From CAZMXS01 sp964570325 (lineage in GTDB: Bacteria; Verrucomicrobiota; Kiritimatiellia; CAIQIC01; CAZMXS01): DNA of 64,000 nt. The notes under the pieces are model-generated. The model worked only from the letters and a program-made list of their open reading frames with translations, ran no database searches and had not been told where the DNA came from. Every line of letters begins with the position of its first letter. Positions within the stretch are counted from its first letter, which is position 1. The stretch lies in NCBI GenBank assembly GCA_964570325.1, contig CAZMXS010000011.1, positions 1 through 64,000 on the forward strand. Direction: 5' to 3'. This document shows, piece after piece, positions 33,549-42,001 of the stretch. The translations under genes and the position numbers were made by a program.

Positions 33549-34844
33549 TCACCCCGCCGCTTGCCGCAGGGCTTGCGCGATATCCGCCTCAATATCTCCC
33601 ACATCCTCCAGTCCCACCGACAACCGGAGGTAGTCCGGCGTGACGCCGGTTTCCGCCTGTTCGGCGGCCGTCAACTGCTGGTGCGTGGTTGAAGCCGGGT
33701 GAATGACCAGGGTCTTGGCGTCGCCGATGTTGGCGACATGCGAAATGAGTTTCACGGCGTTGATGAACTTCTTGCCCGCGACCGCCCCGCCCTGGATGCC
33801 GAAACCGACCAGGCCGCCGAATCCTCTTTTCAGATACTTCGCCGCGATTCGATGACTGGGGTGTTCCGGAAGCCCCGGATAATTGACCCAGGCGACCTGC
33901 GGTTGCTGCTGCAGCCAGCGCGCCACTGCCAGCGCGTTCTCGGAATGGCGGGCCTGCCGGAGCGCCAGGGTTTCAAGGCCTTGCAGGAATTGAAACGCGT
34001 TGAAGGGGCTCAGGCACGCGCCCATGTCGCGCAGCAACGTCAGGCGGATTTTGAATGCCAGGGCGACATTGCCCATTCCCGGCACGTTGCCCAGCGCGTC
34101 CCAGTAGACCAGCCCGTGATAGGCCGGATCGGGTTCCGTGAACTCCGGGAACTTGCCGTTATTCCATTTGAACTTGCCGGAATCCACAATCACGCCGCCG
34201 ATCGAGGTCCCGTGGCCGCCAATATACTTCGTGGCCGACGAGGCCAGGATATCGGCGCCGTGCTCGATCGGACGAACCAGACCAATACCGACCGTGTTGT
34301 CCACGACCAGCGGAATGCCGGCATCATGCGCGATGCGGGCCAGCGCCTCGAAATCGGGCACATCCAGTTTCGGATTGCCGATGGTTTCGGCGTAGATGGC
34401 GCGGGTTCGCGGCGAGAGCGCTTGCGTGAAGGCGGTCAGGTCGCTGGAATTGACGAATTTCACCGTGCGCCCAAGCTTGGGGAACGTGTGGTGAAACAGC
34501 TCATAAGTTCCGCCATAAAGGTTGTTGGCCGACACGATCTCATCGCCCAGCCGCGTGATGGCCAGCAGCGCATACGTGATGGCCGCCTGGCCTGAGGCCA
34601 CGCCCAGCGCCGCGGTCGCGCCTTCGATGGCGGCGACGCGTTTCTCAAAGACCTCGGTCGTCGGATTCATCAGGCGCGTGTAGATGTTGCCGAATTCCTT
34701 CAATGCGAAAAGGTTCGCGGCATGATCGGAATCCCGGAATTGGTACGACGTAGTCTGGTAGATGGGCACGGCCCGCGCGCCCGTGGCTGAATCGGGTTCC
34801 TGTCCCGCGTGCAAAGCCAGCGTATTCAATCCATTGTTGTTCAT
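33549..34844 (-). CDS. metY: O-acetylhomoserine aminocarboxypropyltransferase
   Basis: A 431-residue PLP enzyme of the Cys/Met metabolism family that makes homocysteine (or methionine) from O-acetylhomoserine and sulfide (or methanethiol). PLP lysine lies in SSATKYIGGHG; FGNIYTRLMNPTTEVFEKR, GASGQAA-like VASGQAAIT, and VVDNTVG are family blocks. A perfect GGAGGTG precedes the ATG at 34844. Length and the NIYTRLMNPT signature fit MetY more than MetB or MetZ. Confidence 0.92.
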   Translation of the reverse strand: MNNNGLNTLALHAGQEPDSATGARAVPIYQTTSYQFRDSDHAANLFALKEFGNIYTRLMNPTTEVFEKRVAAIEGATAALGVASGQAAITYALLAITRLGDEIVSANNLYGGTYELFHHTFPKLGRTVKFVNSSDLTAFTQALSPRTRAIYAETIGNPKLDVPDFEALARIAHDAGIPLVVDNTVGIGLVRPIEHGADILASSATKYIGGHGTSIGGVIVDSGKFKWNNGKFPEFTEPDPAYHGLVYWDALGNVPGMGNVALAFKIRLTLLRDMGACLSPFNAFQFLQGLETLALRQARHSENALAVARWLQQQPQVAWVNYPGLPEHPSHRIAAKYLKRGFGGLVGFGIQGGAVAGKKFINAVKLISHVANIGDAKTLVIHPASTTHQQLTAAEQAETGVTPDYLRLSVGLEDVGDIEADIAQALRQAAG

Positions 34845-34870
34845 GGTCACCTCCGGCCGTGATTTGGGGG

Positions 34871-34899
34871 ACAGTAAGCTGCGCGCGGCAAAAAAGCAA
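34871..34899 (-). promoter_or_regulatory. Candidate metY promoter
   Basis: TTGCTT and TACTGT on the minus strand, 17 bases apart, 27 bases before the metY ATG. Each hexamer matches the consensus at only three positions, so this is weak. Confidence 0.3.
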
Positions 34900-34995
34900 A
34901 TGCTTGGCGCGGAAAGACCGGGGGATGAAAAAGGCCGCCGCGTTGAGCTGCAAGAATAACGCGGATCCATAAGCATCCTTCGGCTTGTGGAATCA

Positions 34996-35024
34996 TTGGC
35001 GGCGCGGGCTGTTTTTGCTATGCT
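34996..35024 (+). promoter_or_regulatory. Promoter of the beta-helix gene
   Basis: TTGGCG and TATGCT, 17 bases apart, four of six matches each, with a TTGC before the -10 element and an AT-rich downstream stretch. The expected start leaves a short leader containing GGGGAGGTG before the ATG at 35050. Confidence 0.5.
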
Positions 35025-35049
35025 TTCTTTTTTATTTGGGGAGGTGCCA

Positions 35050-36297
35050 ATGAAAAGCCTGCAGTCGGTCCTTGTCTTATTGTTCGCGCTTGTTGCCGCG
35101 TCGGCCATTTTTGCCCAGGGCCCCTTGGCGCCGCCCAGCGCGCCGGCGCCCATGATGAAAAGTCTGGCGCAGATTGAGCCGCGCACGCCGATCACCAACC
35201 TGCCGGCGACCATTTTCGCGCCGGGTTCATATTACCTTGTCACCAACCTGGCGGGATCGGTTGGCATCACGCTGGCGACGAACAACGTCACCCTCGATCT
35301 TTGCGGGTTCACGCTCACCGGGCCGGGCAAGTTCGCGGGTGGCGCGGCGTGCGGCGTCACCGGGGCTTACGCGAACATCGTCGTGCGCAACGGACGGATT
35401 CGCGAGTGGCCGGGAAATGGAGTCATTGTCGGCGCTGTTGGCGTGCTGGAGGATCTGAATGTCGAGAACTGCGGCGCGAGCGGGTTGACGGCGGATCAGC
35501 AATCGCGTGTCGCCCGCTGCCGGGTCGGTAACTGCGGGGGGAATGGGGTCTGGGTCTCGCATTCCTCGCGTTTGGAATCATGTCGGCTGATTGCGAATGC
35601 CTCCAACGGCGTCTATGCCGGAAACAATAGCGCGGTTCAGGATACGGAGGCCACTTATAACACGCGCGATGGAATTGCCGCGGGCAATGCCAATGCCGTG
35701 CATAATTGTGTAGCCGGCAATAATGCCCGAAATGGCATCTGGCTGGGTTTGGGCAGCAGCGCGATCGGCTGCGTGGCCTATTACAACAGCAGCGACGGGA
35801 TTTCGGCATCCTCCGGCTGCACCATCCAGGATTGCACGACCCGCGACAACACCGGTTCGGGCATTACCACGGCATCCCGTTGCACGATTGTCAATTGCAC
35901 GGCCTACGAGAACAACCAGTGGGGGATTGGAGTCAACTCGGGATGCACGATCAGCGGATGCACTGCCTCGGAAAATGGCACCAATATCCTGGCCGGCGCC
36001 GGCTGCTATATTTTGAACAACACCTGCATCGGCAGCGGCTATGGCGCCGGGGTCGGGATTCGGATTGCGCCCCGTACATCAGATTCTCATTCCGGCAATC
36101 GGCTGGAAGGCAACACGGTGAGCAGTCTGGCCATTGGAATTGACGTGCGCGATGGCGGGAACCTGATTGTGCGCAACAGCGCGTGGAATAATGCGGTGGG
36201 CTACTCGATTACCAATAACAACAGCGTGGGCGGGATCACCAATGTGATGGGCGCCACTTTCACCTGCCTGAACCCATGGGTGAACTTTGAATTTTGA
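35050..36297 (+). CDS. Exported right-handed beta-helix protein
   Basis: A 415-residue secreted protein. The signal peptide (SVLVLLFALVAASAIFA) is followed by a short lead and then about twelve coils of 20-23 residues with the C-x-A-x-x-N-x-x-G-I pattern (for example CTIQDCTTRDNTGSGI, CTIVNCTAYENNQWGI, CTISGCTASENGTNIL). This is a parallel beta-helix of the pectate-lyase/NosD type. No catalytic residues of a known lyase could be placed. GGGGAGGTG before the ATG at 35050 decides the start. It is followed after 13 bases by a large membrane protein. Role may be glycan binding or processing. Confidence 0.8.
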   Translation: MKSLQSVLVLLFALVAASAIFAQGPLAPPSAPAPMMKSLAQIEPRTPITNLPATIFAPGSYYLVTNLAGSVGITLATNNVTLDLCGFTLTGPGKFAGGAACGVTGAYANIVVRNGRIREWPGNGVIVGAVGVLEDLNVENCGASGLTADQQSRVARCRVGNCGGNGVWVSHSSRLESCRLIANASNGVYAGNNSAVQDTEATYNTRDGIAAGNANAVHNCVAGNNARNGIWLGLGSSAIGCVAYYNSSDGISASSGCTIQDCTTRDNTGSGITTASRCTIVNCTAYENNQWGIGVNSGCTISGCTASENGTNILAGAGCYILNNTCIGSGYGAGVGIRIAPRTSDSHSGNRLEGNTVSSLAIGIDVRDGGNLIVRNSAWNNAVGYSITNNNSVGGITNVMGATFTCLNPWVNFEF

Positions 36298-36310
36298 CGG
36301 TGTGTGATCC

Positions 36311-38167
36311 ATGGATTGCGCCGGGGATCAGTGCGAGCGCGGGAGTAAACCGGCGTCGTCCGGATGGATACGGTTGTTCTGGATCGCGATTGCCGGTTAT
36401 TATGCCGCGATTTTCCTGTTGTCCATCAACCGCGTTGGGCTGAACGACAACGACCAGTTTCTGATGTTTCAGGAATTGCAGTTTTGGAATGCGCGGCTTT
36501 TCGGATTCGCAAAGCAGTGGACGCCGGTGATGGTGGGCGGAATTTCCCTGGCAGGCGACCCGCAGGTGCCGCAATGGTCGCTGGGCATGGCGCTGGGCTA
36601 TCTGTTCGGACCGTTTTACGGACTGCGGGTCGCGACCATCCTCTATTTCCTCTTCGGGAGGGTGGGCGCCTGGCGGTCTGCCGGCCTGATATTCAAACGC
36701 GCCGAGCTGCGCGCGTTGGCGGCATCGCTGTTCATCGGGAACGGTTTTTTTGTCTGCCGGCTGGCACATGGGCATATGGACCATATCCCCTTCCTGGCGT
36801 TGCCGCTGGTGCTGTGGTTCCTGCACCGGTTGACGGATCGCTTGCGTGATCTCAATGCCATGAACCGGTTTGGCGCGAGCCTGGCCGCGGCGCTTGCGCT
36901 CGGCGCGGGATTCAGTGTGATGGCGGATGGCGCGCCGGTCGTGATCATCCATTTCTATTTCTGGGTGGCGGTTTATGCCGTTGTGCTGGCGGCGGTTAAA
37001 CGGTCGCCAGCGCCAGTGCTGGTTCCGGCGCTGGGCGGCGCGGCGGCATTGCTGCTGGGCGCAGGCTACCTTTGGCCGATGTTGAACGAGCAGCAGGAAT
37101 TTCCCCGACTGGTGAAGGACACGTTTACCAATCCGCTGTGCCTGTTATGGTTCATGCTGCTCCCCGTGGGCGGACGGGTGATACCCGCGCCGGCCAACGG
37201 TCATGAGTACAGCGTTTACATCGGGCCGGTGCTGGCCGGGCTGATCTGGGTCTATCGGCGCGAGGCGGCCGCGCGGATTCCAGCGGAAGCGCGCCGTCCG
37301 CTGCTGGTCGCGGCCGTTGTCGCCATCTTGCTGGGCATGGGCAGCCTGACCCTGCTGGGGATTCCAAAATGGCTCAGCCCGTTTGACCTGTTACGGTCAT
37401 TGCCCGGCTTTCGCTCCATGAATGTCACGGGCCGCTATTGGGGGTTTCTGGCGCTCCCGCTGTCGCTGTTGGCCGCGGCGGCGATTCAAGTTTTTCTACA
37501 GGATGCCAGCCGAGGCCGCCACGCACACCGGTGGCTGGGCCTGGCGTTGGGACTGCAACTAGCGTTCATGACGGCCTTCCCGTTCCGGAGCCTGGTGCTT
37601 TCGGCCCCGTATCAACCAATTCCATATCGCGGGTTGTTCCCGGCGGATGGCGCGGATATTCGCTATCATGAGGGTGGCGCGCGGATTTATCAATACGACT
37701 TGATCAGTCCGGTGCAGGGCCTGTTGGACGCCTATAACATGGGTGATTTCATTCATCCGGACATGTTGCCGAATTGTCGCCTGATCCAGTCGGCGCATGT
37801 GGATGGACGGCGCTTCGACACGGATGACTGGCTGGTCGCCCGGTTCACCGACTGGAACCATATTCAGGTGCGACCGGTGAAAAAGCCGCCCATGGAAGCG
37901 CTGGCCGGCTGGGGCACTTTGACCTTGGTGTTCAATCAAGCCTGGCATCGCTATTGGAACTGCGCAGCCGGCCGTGTCCACACGATCAACGGACGCAATC
38001 TGGCGGTGGACATACCGGTCTCGGCCCTGGCCGCGGGCGCCGTTAATCTGACATTTCACGATTGGGTGAGCGCGCGGGGCACGCGGGTGACGGCTTGGGC
38101 CTGGCCGGTCTGGGCCGTGCTGATGATCCTGCTGACCGTCCCGCTCTGGCGGCGGGCGCCCAGATAA
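36311..38167 (+). CDS. Large polytopic membrane protein, GT-C/YfhO-like
   Basis: A 618-residue protein with about 12 membrane helices (LFWIAIAGYYAAIFLLSI first) and a soluble C-terminal 150 residues closed by a last helix (AWAWPVWAVLMILLTVPLW). NDNDQFLMFQELQFWNA in the first loop (about 44-60) and repeated aromatic/Pro loops recall GT-C glycosyltransferases of the YfhO type. The catalytic role is not proven. It lies 13 bases after the beta-helix gene, so the two are co-transcribed and may act on the same surface polymer. Confidence 0.68.
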   Translation: MDCAGDQCERGSKPASSGWIRLFWIAIAGYYAAIFLLSINRVGLNDNDQFLMFQELQFWNARLFGFAKQWTPVMVGGISLAGDPQVPQWSLGMALGYLFGPFYGLRVATILYFLFGRVGAWRSAGLIFKRAELRALAASLFIGNGFFVCRLAHGHMDHIPFLALPLVLWFLHRLTDRLRDLNAMNRFGASLAAALALGAGFSVMADGAPVVIIHFYFWVAVYAVVLAAVKRSPAPVLVPALGGAAALLLGAGYLWPMLNEQQEFPRLVKDTFTNPLCLLWFMLLPVGGRVIPAPANGHEYSVYIGPVLAGLIWVYRREAAARIPAEARRPLLVAAVVAILLGMGSLTLLGIPKWLSPFDLLRSLPGFRSMNVTGRYWGFLALPLSLLAAAAIQVFLQDASRGRHAHRWLGLALGLQLAFMTAFPFRSLVLSAPYQPIPYRGLFPADGADIRYHEGGARIYQYDLISPVQGLLDAYNMGDFIHPDMLPNCRLIQSAHVDGRRFDTDDWLVARFTDWNHIQVRPVKKPPMEALAGWGTLTLVFNQAWHRYWNCAAGRVHTINGRNLAVDIPVSALAAGAVNLTFHDWVSARGTRVTAWAWPVWAVLMILLTVPLWRRAPR

Positions 38168-38374
38168 ACGGTGCGTGCCGGATGCCCGCATCACCGGTCA
38201 TCGGCCGGCTGAATGCCGGGATCCCCTGTAGCGAGCGGTTGCAGCTCAAGAGACGATGTTTATTTCCGATGTGACCATTTGAAACCGCGAATTCAATCGC
38301 CCCGGGCGCATGAGCATGCTTTTGCGGCAAATCCTTATCTGGCACCGGGCGCGCCGAACCCGCTTGGACCGGGA

Positions 38375-39862
38375 TCAGCCCGCATGTTGCCGCTGTAGCG
38401 CCTCGGCGTTATGGGCGATGCGACGAATCATGCCGCTGAAGATCAGGCGGTGGAAGGGGTAGAGGATATACCAGTAAGCGAGGCCGGCCAGCCCTTTGGG
38501 CGCGAAGAAGGCGGTTTGCGCCAGTTGGGTCCGGCCGCCTTCGGTCTTGCAAATCTCAAACTCGAGCCAGGCGCGGCCGGGAAGTTTCATCTCCGCGCGC
38601 AGGCGCATCAGCCGGTTTGGCTCGAGCGCTTCGACACGCCAAAAATCCAGCGCTTCGCCGACGCGGAGCAGTTCGGGATCGCGCCGGCCGCGCCGCAAGC
38701 CGACGCCACCCGCCAGCCGGTCGAGCAGCCCGCGCGCGCGCCATGCCCAGTCCATATAGAGCCAGCCTGCCTCGCCGCCCAGCATCTGGATCGAGCGGTA
38801 AACGGCCTCCCGGCCGGCCCACACGTCAAGCTGGCGGCGCTCGGTGATCAACCCCTCGCGCGCGGCGAGTTCGACGGGCTTGTGCGCGCCGGGACTGCTG
38901 GAGAGCGCGTCGCTCCAGCGGGTGAGCACCCAACCGGATTCCAGTGTGGCCAACGCTTGCGCCACGGCGTCATCGTAGGATGTCAGCCGGATGTTAGGGA
39001 AGAGCTGCCGGGCCAGATCGTTGCGCACGATGACCTCGTTACGCAGACCCTCGACCAGCGGGCGCGCAATCTGGGCGGGTACCGGCGTAACGAGATGAAT
39101 CCAGAGCGATGAAAGGCGCGGAGTGAGAAACGGGACCGGCACCAGCACACGTTTCAGGCCGCGCGCGCGGGCCAGATGCAGGATCATGTCCGCGTAGGTC
39201 AGCACATCCGCCCCGCCGATTTCAATGACCCGGTCGGCGCTTTCCGGAACAGTGAAGGCGGCGACCAGGTAATCGAGGACGTTGCGGATCGCGATTGGCT
39301 GGGTGCGGGTGAACACCCACTTGGGGCAGATGATGAGCGGCATTCGTTCGGTGAGGCTGCGGACCAGTTCAAAGGAAAGGCTGCCGGAACCGACGATCAC
39401 GCCCGCCCGAAACTCGGTCACCGGCACGCCGCCTTCACGCAGGGCGGCGCCGGTTTGCTGGCGCGAGCGCAGATGCGGCGAGAGGTCCGTGGCGGGGTCG
39501 CCGAGGCCGCCGAGATAGATGATTCGCTTGACGCCGGCTTGCGCGGCGGCGCGGCCGAAGTGGCGCGCGGCCGCCACGTCCCGCTCGGCAAAATGCGCGC
39601 CGCCGGCCATGCTGTGGATCAGGTAGTAAGCGGCGGTCACGTTCTGAAAAGCGGCCGGCAGGGTTTCCGGGCGCAGCGCGTCGGCCGTGACGACCTCGAC
39701 GGCGCGCCGCCATTCGCGCCCCGCAACGCGGGTCGGATCGCGGACCAGGCAGCGCACGCGGTATTGCGCTTCGACCAGGCGCGGTACCAGCCGGCCGCCC
39801 ACGTAGCCGGTGGCGCCGGTGACCAGGATCAGCGGCGGGGCGGGAGGGTCTTCCATCGCCAT
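38375..39862 (-). CDS. NAD(P)-dependent epimerase/SDR with C-terminal DUF2867 domain
   Basis: A 495-residue fusion. The N-terminal 290 residues are an atypical SDR with the nucleotide-binding ILVTGATGYVGGRLV and a GLGDPATDLSPHLRSR region in place of a classical catalytic YxxxK. The C-terminal 200 residues (WRVEALEPNRLMRLRAEMKL) match DUF2867. This SDR-DUF2867 architecture is common in bacteria and lacks a known substrate. Start at 39862; the ATG at 39856 is also possible. Confidence 0.82.
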   Translation of the reverse strand: MAMEDPPAPPLILVTGATGYVGGRLVPRLVEAQYRVRCLVRDPTRVAGREWRRAVEVVTADALRPETLPAAFQNVTAAYYLIHSMAGGAHFAERDVAAARHFGRAAAQAGVKRIIYLGGLGDPATDLSPHLRSRQQTGAALREGGVPVTEFRAGVIVGSGSLSFELVRSLTERMPLIICPKWVFTRTQPIAIRNVLDYLVAAFTVPESADRVIEIGGADVLTYADMILHLARARGLKRVLVPVPFLTPRLSSLWIHLVTPVPAQIARPLVEGLRNEVIVRNDLARQLFPNIRLTSYDDAVAQALATLESGWVLTRWSDALSSSPGAHKPVELAAREGLITERRQLDVWAGREAVYRSIQMLGGEAGWLYMDWAWRARGLLDRLAGGVGLRRGRRDPELLRVGEALDFWRVEALEPNRLMRLRAEMKLPGRAWLEFEICKTEGGRTQLAQTAFFAPKGLAGLAYWYILYPFHRLIFSGMIRRIAHNAEALQRQHAG

Positions 39863-39947
39863 CCATCCTCGATTTTCGACTTTCGACTTGCGCTTGCCGG
39901 CGGTGAAGCCAAACGCCCGGCGCAATCTGAGCCGCGCGCGCGGTCGC

Positions 39948-40271
39948 TCATTCCTTCCTGACCCACTGCCCGCCGCGCAGAATCCACTCGGAAAGACCGG
40001 AGAACTCGAAGACTTCCTTGACTGCGCCGCCCAGGTTATAGAGCAGGAACTTGCCGCCGGCCTCGGCGACTTTTTTGCTGAGCGTCAGCAGGCTCTTGAG
40101 GCCGGCGCTGCTGATAAACTGAAGATTGCCCAAGTCAACGATCAGACTTTTCTCGCCGGCGTCGAGCAGGCGCTGGCATTCCTCCTCGAAGAAGCGCGCG
40201 TTTTGGGCGTCCATACGGCCCGAGATCTTCAGCACGGTCACATCGCCAGGGCGTTCGATCTCCAGCCTCAT
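39948..40271 (-). CDS. STAS-domain protein, anti-sigma factor antagonist type
   Basis: A 107-residue STAS domain like SpoIIAA/RsbV. LEIERPGDVTVLKISGRMDAQN opens the fold (core of the first strands), and LQFISSAGLKSLLTL contains the serine that an RsbW/SpoIIAB kinase would phosphorylate. The tail is normal. Start ATG at 40271 overlaps the small membrane protein upstream (ATGA). No sigma factor or partner kinase is visible nearby, so its partner is unknown. Confidence 0.85.
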   Translation of the reverse strand: MRLEIERPGDVTVLKISGRMDAQNARFFEEECQRLLDAGEKSLIVDLGNLQFISSAGLKSLLTLSKKVAEAGGKFLLYNLGGAVKEVFEFSGLSEWILRGGQWVRKE

Positions 40272-40555
40272 GGCGCCCCCCGGGCGCCCGGGCGGATCAG
40301 CCGGCGGGCGAGGGCCAGCGGGATGCAGCCGGCGTCGAGCACCGCCGGGAGCCAGGCCCAAAGGTCGAGGTTGGGGGCAGGGATCAGCAACATGGCGATG
40401 CACCCGCATAACCCACCGGCATATGGGACCGGCATGTTCTCCCGTTGCAATCGCCGCATGCGCAGCGCGGCCAGACCATTGGCAATCGCGACCCAGATAA
40501 AAAACAACGCCAAAGGAACCGCCACCCCCCAGCGCAGATAATCAAGGCCGGTCAT
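40268..40555 (-). CDS. Small membrane protein of unknown function
   Basis: A 95-residue protein with two clear membrane helices (VAVPLALFFIWVAIANGLAAL and GGLCGCIAMLLIPA). I do not recognise the family. It starts 33 bases after the mbhN stop and overlaps the STAS gene by ATGA, so it may be the tail of the hydrogenase operon. Confidence 0.55.
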   Translation of the reverse strand: MTGLDYLRWGVAVPLALFFIWVAIANGLAALRMRRLQRENMPVPYAGGLCGCIAMLLIPAPNLDLWAWLPAVLDAGCIPLALARRLIRPGARGAP

Positions 40556-40588
40556 GACATTATCCTCCCGGGTTCAGCGGGCTGCGTT

Positions 40589-40990
40589 TCAGCCCAACAC
40601 CAGATTCTGCGAGTAGCGGTCGGTGTCGGCAATCAAAAATTCCTCGGTCATTTCCAGGCAATTCTTGGGGCAGACCTCGGTGCATTGGGCGCAACTGATG
40701 CACTGGCCGACGAAAATCCGGATTTTCTTTTCCTCGGGGATCATCTCGATCGCGTGCGCCGGGCAGACCTTGACGCAAAGCGTGCAGCCGATGCAGGCCG
40801 GCTTGGTGTAGCGAATCTTGCCGCGCATTCGAGGAGGGACGGGCACAGGCGGCTGGACGGCCGCCTGGCCGCCTTGCACCTGCGCAAGGAAGCCGGTCAC
40901 GGTTTCCGGCAGATGCGCCGCGGGAAAGGGGTTGGTTATGGGCTTGCGCGGCAACTGGTTCAGCAATTCGGGCACCATCGGGAAACGCAT
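40589..40990 (-). CDS. mbhN: Mbh hydrogenase ferredoxin subunit MbhN
   Basis: A 133-residue polyferredoxin, the NuoI/HycF relative that passes electrons from ferredoxin to the hydrogenase. Two [4Fe-4S] motifs: C66-x2-C69-x2-C72-x3-C76 and C97-x2-C100-x2-C103-x3-C107. A proline-rich linker of 40 residues precedes them. It begins 3 bases after mbhM, as the last gene of the Mbh operon. Confidence 0.93.
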   Translation of the reverse strand: MRFPMVPELLNQLPRKPITNPFPAAHLPETVTGFLAQVQGGQAAVQPPVPVPPRMRGKIRYTKPACIGCTLCVKVCPAHAIEMIPEEKKIRIFVGQCISCAQCTEVCPKNCLEMTEEFLIADTDRYSQNLVLG

Positions 40991-40993
40991 GGT

Positions 40994-42001
40994 CTACCTC
41001 CCGCCGATCAGGGAATCCAGCATCACCAGCCCCAGCCCCACGAGGGCCAGACCGCCGAGATACTTCCAGTACACATCCACCACCTGCGTGATCCGGAACC
41101 GTCCAACCGCGGCGCGGATGAGCGACACGGAGAGGAACATGACCACGAGCAGTTTGACCAGGAAAAACGCCGCATCCAGCACCACCGCTGGCACGACCCA
41201 CAGGGGCAGCATGTCGGAGATGCCGTAGGGGATGAAAAGAGCGACCAGCAAGGCGGACATCACGACGGTCTTCACGGCCAGCGCGAGTTGAAAAAGCGCG
41301 AGATTGCGGCCGGAGTATTCCACGAGCAGGCCGCCCGCCAGTTCCGTCTCCGCCTCCGGCGTGTCGAATGGAATCCGGCCCAGCTCACCCGGGGCCACGA
41401 GCAGCAGGGCGATGAACAGAATGGCGAAGCCGAGCACCCCGCACGGCCCGGACAGCGCCCAGACCGGATGGGCGGCGATCGCGGCAAGGGCGAAGGGATC
41501 GGCCACGCCGGCCTGCCCAAGCTTCCAGCCGATTGCGATCACGACGGCAGCCAGCGGTAGCTCGTAGGAGATCATCGTGACCATTTCGCGCTGGGCGCCG
41601 AGCGTCGCGTAGGGTGAGCCGGCCGCGAACCCGCCGGCGACCATCGCCAGCGCGGGTACCGCCAGCAGGTACATCACCAGCACCAGATCCCCGTATCCGC
41701 CGAGCGCCGGCGCCAGCGGACCAAGCGGGATGTACAGCAGCAACGAGACGGACGCCGCCAGCGCCGCGACCGGCGCCGCGTTGAAGAGCCATGGGATCGC
41801 GTTGTCGGGGACAATGTTCTGCTTGAGCAGCAGCTTGGCGAGGTCGCGGAACGGCTGGCTCAACGGGGGGCCGATGCGCGCCTGCATGCGGGCAACGAGA
41901 ACCCGGTCAATGCCCAGGCAAACCAAGCCCAGCACCGTGCCCAGCGCGCCGAGCACGGCCGTCCAGAAAACGACCCCGAGGGCGCTGCCTATCGCGTGCA
42001 T
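40994..42001 (-). CDS. mbhM: Mbh hydrogenase membrane subunit MbhM (NuoH/HycD-like)
   Basis: A 335-residue polytopic protein homologous to NuoH and HycD, the membrane anchor that joins the hydrogenase arm to the pump. About eight helices are seen, with the conserved IGPPLSQPFRDLAKLLLKQ and EYSGRNLALFQLA stretches. The ATG at 42001 overlaps mbhL by 13 bases, which rules out the longer frame. Confidence 0.93.
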   Translation of the reverse strand: MHAIGSALGVVFWTAVLGALGTVLGLVCLGIDRVLVARMQARIGPPLSQPFRDLAKLLLKQNIVPDNAIPWLFNAAPVAALAASVSLLLYIPLGPLAPALGGYGDLVLVMYLLAVPALAMVAGGFAAGSPYATLGAQREMVTMISYELPLAAVVIAIGWKLGQAGVADPFALAAIAAHPVWALSGPCGVLGFAILFIALLLVAPGELGRIPFDTPEAETELAGGLLVEYSGRNLALFQLALAVKTVVMSALLVALFIPYGISDMLPLWVVPAVVLDAAFFLVKLLVVMFLSVSLIRAAVGRFRITQVVDVYWKYLGGLALVGLGLVMLDSLIGGR

